NCBI GenBank assembly: GCA_036507955.1 | Contig: DATCIH010000040.1 | Coordinates: 1 to 44,565 of the forward strand | Direction of reading: 5' to 3' | DNA: 44,565 nt | From: DATCIH01 sp036507955 | Lineage (GTDB): Bacteria; Bacillota; Clostridia; Clostridiales; Clostridiaceae | Shown: positions 1 to 6,111 of the stretch, in pieces | Position numbering within the stretch: the stretch's first letter is position 1 | Layout of the letters: each line of letters opens with the position of its first letter | The notes under the pieces: generated by a model | Databases searched by the model: none | The model's input: the letters and a program-made list of their open reading frames with translations, nothing else | Told to the model about the DNA's origin: nothing | Program-made: the position numbers and the translations under genes

Positions 1-1
1 C

Positions 2-1399
2 AAGTATAAGGTATACTTAAGACCTAATAGTCTTATAATTGATACTGAATTTATAAGTAATATTCTTTTTATTTTTAACAAGTATCCAAAGGTTGGTATA
101 TTAGGAGCTATAGGATCAGAGTCTATACCTACAAGTGGTCAATGGTGGCATTCTAGTCATCGCTGTGGAGGAGTTTATACAGGAATTTCCGGCAATATGG
201 TGAAGCTTAGTTTTAATGAATGTAAAGGCATTTCAGAAGAGGGGTTAACCTATTACAATGTAGCACTTATAGATGCTGCTATTTTTACCACTCAATATGA
301 TTTGAATTTTGATATTAAAGAAGCTTCAATGGAATATCTATCATCCTTTATGTCAATTGAATATAAAAAAGCTGGTTATGATTTATTAGTTTTCGAGAAA
401 TCTAGACCTTATATTTTATTTAATAAAAATATAAATATTGAAGATAATTTAATAGGTGAAAGAAAAACCTTTCCAGATAAATATTTAGCCTATATACCGA
501 GAGTAACTATTATTATTCCTATATATTGCGAGGGGGATTTTTTGATCACCTTAGATAGCATAATTGCTCAAGGTTATAAAAGTTTAGATGTAGTGATATT
601 AGATACTACTAAAAACATGAAGATAATGGATCTGATTGAAAATATAGAAGGCCTTGATATAAAGTATTATAGTTGCTCCTTGGAGGAATTTACATACAAT
701 TGTGATGAATTAATCAAAAATTCTAAAGGAGACTTATTTACTTTTATTTATCCTGGAGATATATTACATTCTAGCTTTTTGGAAATATTAGTTAATTACT
801 TTATTGACTATGAGGATATAAATATAGCTTTTTCAAGTAGCAAAAGTTCCGGATTTTTATATGGTTTATTTGATAGTACTGTAGTCATAGAGGGTAAAAA
901 GCTCTACAAATTAATACTTAGAAATAACTTGGATCTATCATTGTTTATTTCAGGAGTACTATTTAGAAAGAAAACTAAAAATAGTGGAGCATATTTAAAT
1001 TTATATTATACTACCTTATGCCTTGAGATGATGGAAAGCGGCAATGTTGTTTATGTTGCTAGCTCCTTAGTTGATAACAAATATATTCCGTCTTATACTA
1101 ATTTCATAAATATTGAAGACCTTCATAAGGAATTCACACTTGCTTTAGAATGGTTTAATCTTATAGAAGAAGCTCATTTACAAAAAAAATTAGATCCTGA
1201 GGCAGAATATTATAAGGCTTTGGTTTGTTATCTTATAAAACATATAAATTTAATTAAGTGGATGTACAATTCAGCTGTTATAAATTCTATGTCAATAAAG
1301 GAAATGAAGGATGCATTAATAAAGGTGGTGGCTACTTTAAAAGTATGTGATAATGATAGCTATATAAATTTGGCTGAAATGGTAGAAAAGATACTGTAA
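2..1399 (+). CDS. Glycosyltransferase, two-domain (5' end outside window)
   Basis: The reading frame is open from base 2 to the stop at 1399, so the start lies upstream of the window; the first internal Met (197) is not the real start. The first ~65 visible residues carry the pattern PKVGILGAIG...SGQWWHSS...G, typical of the glycosyltransferase-like family Glyco_tranf_2_5 (Pfam PF13712). From about base 497 a second, GT2-like Rossmann segment begins (PRVTIIIPIYCEGDFLITLD). In it the usual DDGS and DxD motifs are replaced by LDTTKN and YPGD, so metal and donor binding by this half may be altered or lost. Probably a cytoplasmic transferase for cell-surface polysaccharide or protein glycosylation (inference from family). 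No membrane segment is visible. Acceptor and sugar cannot be told. Confidence 0.75.
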   Translation, partial: KYKVYLRPNSLIIDTEFISNILFIFNKYPKVGILGAIGSESIPTSGQWWHSSHRCGGVYTGISGNMVKLSFNECKGISEEGLTYYNVALIDAAIFTTQYDLNFDIKEASMEYLSSFMSIEYKKAGYDLLVFEKSRPYILFNKNINIEDNLIGERKTFPDKYLAYIPRVTIIIPIYCEGDFLITLDSIIAQGYKSLDVVILDTTKNMKIMDLIENIEGLDIKYYSCSLEEFTYNCDELIKNSKGDLFTFIYPGDILHSSFLEILVNYFIDYEDINIAFSSSKSSGFLYGLFDSTVVIEGKKLYKLILRNNLDLSLFISGVLFRKKTKNSGAYLNLYYTTLCLEMMESGNVVYVASSLVDNKYIPSYTNFINIEDLHKEFTLALEWFNLIEEAHLQKKLDPEAEYYKALVCYLIKHINLIKWMYNSAVINSMSIKEMKDALIKVVATLKVCDNDSYINLAEMVEKIL

Positions 1400-1549
1400 A
1401 GGAAAAGCTCTATATGGTATAATTTGATATATTAGATTCTATTAACACACAAAAAATAGCAAAAGCATAAAAAAAATCTTTTCGGGTAGGATAAATATAT
1501 TATTATAAATTTTATAAAAAATATGAAATGAACGTATGGAGAAAAACAA

Positions 1550-2500
1550 ATGAAAATAAAAAAGTATATAATCATTCTTAACGTTTTTGTAGTTTGTTTA
1601 GCTGGTGCTTTTATATTATATAATGATAAAAGTAAAGCCAATAATGATAAAAGTAAACCAAATACTAATATTAGTAAACCTAATAAAGAAAAGATTGAAC
1701 TGTTAGAATTTGAAATAGGTGATAGAAGGCTTAAGGAAAAAAAGGAAGCTCATAATAACTTAGAAGGAGTAAAAGTGCCAGATATGATACCTATGATTTA
1801 TAATGATAGGAGCATACCTGTGCTTATGTATCACCATATAGCCCCCAATACAAATAATGACGGAACCTGCGTATCTCCAGAAAAATTTAGAGAGGATATG
1901 AGATTTCTAAAAGACAATGGCTACTATACCTTGAATTTAAATGAACTATATAATTTTTATTATACTAATACCCCATTACCTGAAAAAGCAGTGGCCATAA
2001 CCTTTGATGATGGCTATGAGGATAATTATAGTGTAGCTTATCCTATACTAAAGGAATACGGTTTAAAAGCTACTATTTTTATGATAACAGGGAAAATTGA
2101 TCAACCTAGCTATTTAACAACTAAACAACTTATTTTACTAGATAAGGATGGAATAGATATTCAAGCTCATACAATAACTCATCCTCAGTTTTTAATGAAA
2201 GAAAGTTATGAAAGGCAATTGCAAGAAATGAAGGGACCTAAGGAAACCTTAGAAACCCTTTTATCAAAGAAGATTAGTTATTTAGCATATCCTTATGGTG
2301 TGGTAAATGTAAATATTGATAGTAATACAGTTAAGGCAACAAAAGAGGCTGGGTATAAAATGGCCTTCACCACAGGAGGAAGATGGGCAGGCAAGGAAGA
2401 TGGGCTTTTAACTTTAGACAGAGTATTTATAAGTCCCACCCATAGTTTTAACGTATTTAAAGAAAGGGTAACAAACCCACAATATTCTCAAACAAGATAA
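1550..2500 (+). CDS. Membrane-anchored polysaccharide deacetylase (NodB domain)
   Basis: 316 aa. An N-terminal hydrophobic segment (residues 5-24) follows a Lys-rich start and looks like a signal anchor or signal peptide. A low-complexity linker with three SKANN/SKPNT/SKPNK-type repeats (about 28-47) comes next. The catalytic part starts near PVLMYHHI (90-97), the usual opening of extracellular deacetylases. NodB motif 1 is TFDDG (151-155, general base and metal Asp) and motif 2 is HTITH (207-211, metal His). Motif 3 is represented by LAYPYG. The family removes N- or O-acetyl groups from peptidoglycan, chitin oligomers or xylan; the substrate here cannot be told. The gene has a GGAG ribosome site (around 1537) and a bidirectional terminator directly downstream. 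The 150 bp before it hold no gene. Confidence 0.85.
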   Translation: MKIKKYIIILNVFVVCLAGAFILYNDKSKANNDKSKPNTNISKPNKEKIELLEFEIGDRRLKEKKEAHNNLEGVKVPDMIPMIYNDRSIPVLMYHHIAPNTNNDGTCVSPEKFREDMRFLKDNGYYTLNLNELYNFYYTNTPLPEKAVAITFDDGYEDNYSVAYPILKEYGLKATIFMITGKIDQPSYLTTKQLILLDKDGIDIQAHTITHPQFLMKESYERQLQEMKGPKETLETLLSKKISYLAYPYGVVNVNIDSNTVKATKEAGYKMAFTTGGRWAGKEDGLLTLDRVFISPTHSFNVFKERVTNPQYSQTR

Positions 2501-2505
2501 ACATA

Positions 2506-2546
2506 AAGAGGCAGGCTAGGAAGCTTCCCTTACCTAGAAGCCTCTT
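2506..2546. terminator. Bidirectional terminator between convergent genes
   Basis: Hairpin with outer arms AAGAGGC / GCCTCTT and inner arms CTAGG / CCTAG around an A/T-rich loop. It lies between the deacetylase stop (2500) and the stop of the minus-strand rluF (2530), whose last codons it overlaps. Confidence 0.7.
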
Positions 2547-3294
2547 CAGTTTTAATGGAAGCATTAATAAGTCGATTAATGCTATTTAATTCTTCGAGGT
2601 TTAGATATCTCCATTTGCCTAAGAGCAAATTATCAATTTTTATTTCCATTATCCTTATACGCTTTAGTGATACAACTTTGAAGTCAAAGACTTGGCACAT
2701 TCTTCTTATTTGCCTGTTTAGCCCCTCAGTTAATATAATATTAAAGGTATTATTATTTATTTTCTTGATTATGCAAGGCTTAGTGATCTTATCTAGTATA
2801 TGAACTCCAGAAGCCATAGAACTCAGAAACTCATTATTTATAGGTTTATCAAGAGTTACTATATATTCTTTTTCATGATTGTTTCCTGCTCTTAAAATTT
2901 TATTTACTATGTCTCCATCATTTGTTAATATTATAAGACCTTCGGAATCTTTATCTAATCTTCCTATAGGAAATATTCTTTTTGGATAACCAACGTAATC
3001 TATTATATTATCTTTTATTTTTTTTTCTGTTGTACAAACTATTCCTCTAGGCTTATTTAATAATATATATATTTGTTCATCTTTTTTATTTATAAGCTTG
3101 CCATCTAGTCTAACTTCATCCTTAGGGCTCACTTTTGAGCCAGCCTCTGCTAGGATACCGTTGATCGTAACCCTCTTCATATCAACAAGCTTATCCGCTT
3201 CTCGCCTTGAGGTTATACCACTTTCACTGAAAAACTTGTTAATTCGGATATGTTCCATATCCTTATCTTTGTGTTCAATAATTTTTTTATCCAT
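2530..3294 (-). CDS. rluF: 23S rRNA pseudouridine synthase, RluF/RsuA family
   Basis: 254 aa. An N-terminal S4 RNA-binding domain (IRINKFFSESGITSRREADKL, shown here only by position, residues 16-36) is followed by the RsuA-type catalytic domain. It has LLNKPRG (79-84), the catalytic motif GRLDKDSEG with Asp114, and LNRQIRRM near the C terminus. Enzymes of this class isomerise a specific uridine to pseudouridine; RluF acts on 23S rRNA (U2604 in E. coli). Assignment to RluF rather than RluB or RsuA rests on overall resemblance and is less sure than the family. The start at 3294 has a GGAAGG site with 5-nt spacing; an internal Met at residue 13 is an alternative. The gene is divergent from cinA. 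Confidence 0.85.
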   Translation of the reverse strand: MDKKIIEHKDKDMEHIRINKFFSESGITSRREADKLVDMKRVTINGILAEAGSKVSPKDEVRLDGKLINKKDEQIYILLNKPRGIVCTTEKKIKDNIIDYVGYPKRIFPIGRLDKDSEGLIILTNDGDIVNKILRAGNNHEKEYIVTLDKPINNEFLSSMASGVHILDKITKPCIIKKINNNTFNIILTEGLNRQIRRMCQVFDFKVVSLKRIRIMEIKIDNLLLGKWRYLNLEELNSINRLINASIKTEEASR

Positions 3295-3353
3295 ATTAAC
3301 CTTCCCATATATATGATATATTTATTTTGCCATATAAAATTGATCTTAGCAAG

Positions 3354-3392
3354 AATACTTTAATAATACTTTAGTAGTATTATTAAAGTATT
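3354..3392. promoter_or_regulatory. 17-bp AT-rich perfect inverted repeat
   Basis: AATACTTTAATAATACT (3354-3370) is followed by a 5-nt spacer and its exact reverse complement (3376-3392). It lies between the divergent rluF and cinA, outside the IscB element. The arms contain only one C or G class position each, so it could be an operator or a cruciform, but there is no T-run typical of a terminator. Function is inferred only from position. Confidence 0.45.
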
Positions 3393-3437
3393 AATGTATA
3401 TTTCACATTAAACTCAGAGAAAATATATTTATATAAT

Positions 3438-3697
3438 AAAGGTGGGTGATATTATCAATAACCCCTACCCTAAAGGGTAGTGGCTTGTAGTAGAAATACT
3501 AAAAGCTTGCTGACTAGACTAAGTATCAAATTACTTCGTTATTTAGGTCATAACACCTACGAATGTTTATCCTAGTTTGTAGCTCTGTTATCTATTATTA
3601 AACAATCTTGTGGGTACGAGATAGTGTAATAGATGTAAAAAGCCTAGATAACATTGTCTAAGGGTAGTAACTCTAATATACAGGAGGTTTTAAAAAC
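3438..3697 (+). ncRNA. omegaRNA-like guide RNA of degenerate IscB element (copy 1)
   Basis: About 260 non-coding bases directly upstream of the broken iscB, where IscB systems encode their omegaRNA with the guide at the 5' end. It shares blocks with the leader of the intact copy at 30338-30652: TAGAAATACTAAAAGC, AGACTAAGTAT, a YATRACACCTACG-type block and GCTCTGT, in the same order. The predicted 16-nt guide is AAAGGTGGGTGATATT (3438-3453), the DNA just outside the element end, and it coincides with the original cinA ribosome-binding region. RNA boundaries are inferred from the comparison; expression is not shown. Confidence 0.6.
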
Positions 3698-4448
3698 ATG
3701 GTGTATGTATTAAATATACAAGGAAATCCAATTATGCCTTGTAAAGAAGCAAAAGCAAGAAAATTATTGAGAGATAATTTAGCAAGAGTAATTAAAAGAA
3801 CACCTTTTACAATTCAATTAGTTTTTGAATGTGAAAATCAAGTACAAGAAATTATTTTAGGTATAGATGCAGGAAGCAAAACTATAGGTTTATCTGCAAC
3901 AACTGAAAAACAAGAATTATATTCAGCAGAAGTTACATTAAGAAATGATATAGTTGACTTATTATCTATACGCAGACAGAATAGACGTACCAGAAGAAAT
4001 AGATTAAGGTACAGAAAACCAAGATTCTTAAATCGAGTTGGTAGTAAAAACAAAGGATGGTTAGCACCTAGTATTGAAAACAAGATACAAACTCATTTTA
4101 GCATTGTAGCTAAAATTCATAAAATATTACCAATATCATAAGACTAATATTCTAAAAGGTGGAAAAAAGAAGTTGAATCAAGCACCTTATTTGGTTAAAG
4201 GATTTAGATTATTTGATAAAGTAATGTTTAACGAGGTGGAATGTTTTATATTTGGTAGACGTAGTAGTGGATATTTTGATTTAAGATTATTAGATGGAAC
4301 TAAAATCCATGCAAGTGCAAGTGTTAAGAAACTAAAATTATTGGAATTAAGAAATAGTTTATTATGTGAAAGGAGGATAGCAGGTTAGGGATAGTCAAGA
4401 GCATTCCTCCACTACCCTTAAGGGGCAGTGGTTTCCTGCTAAGTTTTT
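3454..4448 (+). mobile_element. IscB (IS200/IS605-like) element, internally deleted, no tnpA
   Basis: Both ends carry imperfect palindromes of the IS605 kind: CTACCC-TAAA-GGGTAG (3465-3480) and CCACTACCC-TTAA-GGGGCAGTGG (4409-4431), close to those of the second copy (30362-30384 and 31982-32002). Aligning the two copies places the left boundary 17 nt before GGGTAG-complementary sequence in both, that is at 3453/3454, and the right boundary just before ATGAAG (here) or ATAAAG (copy 2). Removing 3454-4448 rejoins AAAGGTGGGTGATATT to ATGAAGGC and restores a normal Shine-Dalgarno spacing for cinA, which supports the boundaries. There is no target duplication, as expected for this family. No transposase is present, so movement would need TnpA in trans. 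Confidence 0.75.
3698..4388 (+). pseudogene. iscB: iscB remnant, HNH and RuvC-II/III deleted
   Basis: The first 147 codons match the N-terminal part of the intact IscB at 30653: PLMP domain (NPIMPCKEAKARKLL), RuvC-I motif ILGIDAGSKTIG with Asp57, and the Arg-rich bridge helix (about 92-110). The match ends at KILPIS, after which a stop (4139-4141) follows. From about 4143, in another frame, the sequence resumes with the C-terminal IscB domain (ILKGGKKKLNQAPYLVKGFR, FDKV, GRRSSGYFDLRLLDGTKI). Roughly 190 residues are missing, including the RuvC-II Glu, the whole HNH domain and the RuvC-III His/Asp. The junction is near 4136-4142. A CAGGAGG site precedes the start. A nuclease is not expected; whether the N-terminal part is made is unknown. 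Confidence 0.85.
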
Positions 4449-5693
4449 ATGAAGGCTGAAATTATATCCGTGGGTACAGAACTACTTCTTGGAGATATTG
4501 TAAATACAAATAGTCAGTATATATCAAGGAGATTAATGGATTTAGGAATATCAGTTTATCATCAAAGTGTAATAGGTGATAATGAAGAAAGGCTTATGGA
4601 AGAATATAAGCTTTCCTTTTCTAGATCAGAAATGATAATAACTACAGGAGGGCTTGGACCTACAAATGACGATCTTACAAAGGAAGTAGCAGCTAAGTAT
4701 TTTAATAAAAAGCTTATATTACATGATGAGGTAATTAATAATATTAAAGAGTATTTCAAAAAAAGAAATATTGACATGAATGAGTCTAATAAAAAGCAGG
4801 CATTATTTCCTGAAGGTTGTGAAATAATACCTAATGATAATGGTACTGCTCCTGGATGCATTATATCAGAGAATAATAAAACTATTATATTAATGCCTGG
4901 TCCCCCTAAGGAAATGATGCCTATGTTTGAAAAATATATAGTACCATATTTAGAGAAACTTACAGATGGTACTATTGTATCTAAGGTATTAAGAGTAAGC
5001 GGTATAGGTGAGAGTCATATGGAGGAAATGGTTAAGGATATAATAATGGAGGGGGACAACCCAACAATAGCACCATATGCAAAGGATGTAGAAGCAATTT
5101 TAAGGATAACAGCTAAAGGGAAAACTAAGGAAGAGTGTTTATCCTTAATTGGTCCCATAGAGGATAGAATAAGGGAAATACTTAAAGAAAATATATATGC
5201 TACAGATGAAACAGCCATTGAAAGTGTTGTTGGGGATATGCTTATAAGAAATAAACTAGCTATAGCTACAGCAGAATCATGCACAGGGGGATTACTGGCA
5301 GGAAGGCTTATTAATTATCCTGGGATTTCTGATGTTTTAAAGGAAGGGGTTATAACCTATAGTAATGAAGCAAAGGAAAAAAGACTAAAGGTTAAGCATG
5401 AAACCCTTGAAGCTTTTGGTGCAGTAAGCTCTGAAACTGCAGGAGAAATGGCAAGAGGAATTCGGGAAGTGGCAGAAGCTAATATTGGCATGTCAACTAC
5501 TGGTATAGCTGGACCTGGAGGGGGAAGTGAAGAAAAACCCGTAGGACTGGTTTATATAGGCCTTTGTATTAATGGAAATACTATAACTAAGAGACTTTTA
5601 ATAAGCGGAAGCAGGGATAAAGTTAGAGAAAGAAGCGTTTTTGAAGCTTTAGATTTTCTTAGAAGAGAATTAAATAAAATGGGAATTTATTAA
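4449..5693 (+). CDS. cinA: CinA, competence/damage-inducible protein with NMN deamidase domain
   Basis: 414 aa, the normal length. The N-terminal MoaB/MogA-like domain has SVGTELLLGDIVNTNSQ (7-23) and TTGGLGPTNDDLTKE (about 65-79). The C-terminal PncC domain has TAESCTGG (about 275-282) and TTGIAGPGGGSEEKPVG. In this family the C-terminal domain deamidates nicotinamide mononucleotide (pyridine nucleotide salvage) and the N-terminal domain has ADP-ribose pyrophosphatase activity in some members. The ATG at 4449 is the conserved start, but the bases before it (TTTCCTGCTAAGTTTTT) hold no Shine-Dalgarno sequence. The natural one appears to be stranded at 3438-3446 by the IscB element. Expression of cinA may therefore be lowered (inference). 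Confidence 0.93.
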   Translation: MKAEIISVGTELLLGDIVNTNSQYISRRLMDLGISVYHQSVIGDNEERLMEEYKLSFSRSEMIITTGGLGPTNDDLTKEVAAKYFNKKLILHDEVINNIKEYFKKRNIDMNESNKKQALFPEGCEIIPNDNGTAPGCIISENNKTIILMPGPPKEMMPMFEKYIVPYLEKLTDGTIVSKVLRVSGIGESHMEEMVKDIIMEGDNPTIAPYAKDVEAILRITAKGKTKEECLSLIGPIEDRIREILKENIYATDETAIESVVGDMLIRNKLAIATAESCTGGLLAGRLINYPGISDVLKEGVITYSNEAKEKRLKVKHETLEAFGAVSSETAGEMARGIREVAEANIGMSTTGIAGPGGGSEEKPVGLVYIGLCINGNTITKRLLISGSRDKVRERSVFEALDFLRRELNKMGIY

Positions 5694-5728
5694 ATAAAAT
5701 AAATATTACAAGAAATCCTTCATATATA

Positions 5729-5757
5729 TTGAAACATGCAAGAAATCATGCTACAAT
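5729..5757 (+). promoter_or_regulatory. Sigma-A-type promoter upstream of small ORF
   Basis: TTGAAA (5729-5734), 17-bp spacer, TACAAT (5752-5757). A direct repeat CAAGAAATC occurs at 5709-5717 and 5739-5747, the second copy inside the spacer, and could be a repressor or activator site. Confidence 0.5.
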
Positions 5758-5788
5758 TATATTAAAGACAGATGAAGGAGATGGGAAC

Positions 5789-5927
5789 ATGAAAAGATCA
5801 TTTAAGGGAATTATTAGTAGGATTCATGCAAGCATTTGGTTTAAAACAATTGACACAAAGCGAATGGAACAAGAAAAAACAAATTATCTCATCAAGTTCT
5901 ATAGATAAAATTTTAAAAGTGAATTAG
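5789..5927 (+). CDS. Small gene of unknown function, probably with a 1-nt frameshift
   Basis: An AAGGAG site (5775-5780) precedes ATG 5789 by 8 nt, behind a good promoter. Read straight, the ORF encodes 39 aa and stops at 5906-5908, but after codon 6 it uses codons rare in this genome (CTC, ATC, TTC, CGA). If one G of the GGG at 5816-5818 is removed, the frame runs to TAG 5925-5927 with typical codons and gives a 45-residue product (MKRSFKELLVGFMQAFGL then about 27 more). So this is either a real 39-aa protein, a decayed 45-aa gene, or a base-call error. I do not recognise either product. Confidence 0.35.
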
Positions 5928-5947
5928 TAATTAATATTAATTAATTA

Positions 5948-6050
5948 GGGACGTACCTTTAGGTGCGTCCCTTTCCTTATATAATGTACCTTAAGGTTGC
6001 ACCTAGGGGTGGGCACTTTTGCTACACAAAGGTGGCGTCCCTTTCTTTAT
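5948..6050. repeat. REP-like hairpin plus degenerate second copy
   Basis: GGGACGTACCT-TT-AGGTGCGTCCC (5948-5971) is an 11-bp stem with one T/G wobble. A second, decayed unit follows, ending in GGCGTCCCTTTCTTTAT (6034-6050), which repeats the GCGTCCCTTTCCTTAT after the first. Related hairpins lie at 20695, 25069, 25119 and 30276. It may also end transcription of the small gene. Confidence 0.6.
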
Positions 6051-6079
6051 TTACAAATTACATTCAATTATATTATAAT
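6051..6079 (+). promoter_or_regulatory. Promoter of metH
   Basis: TTACAA (6051-6056), 17-bp spacer, TATAAT (6074-6079), about 26 nt before the AGGAGG (6099-6104) of metH. No SAM or cobalamin riboswitch fits in so short a leader. Confidence 0.55.
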
Positions 6080-6111
6080 GAAGCATAAGGGAAACCATAG
6101 GAGGCAATATT

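Noticed and set aside
3432..3450. TATAAT immediately before the stranded cinA ribosome site as a promoter
   Set aside because: Transcription from it would start within the Shine-Dalgarno sequence; no -35 of good quality lies 17 bp upstream.
3698..4388. IscB copy 1 as a functional nuclease-dead RNA-guided repressor
   Set aside because: The remaining protein is split by a stop and a frame change at the deletion point, and its target-recognition C terminus is in another frame, so a working repressor is not supported by the sequence alone.
5909..6111. SAM or cobalamin riboswitch upstream of metH
   Set aside because: The promoter TTACAA-17-TATAAT leaves a leader of only about 26 nt, and the upstream sequence shows REP-like hairpins and none of the conserved riboswitch blocks.
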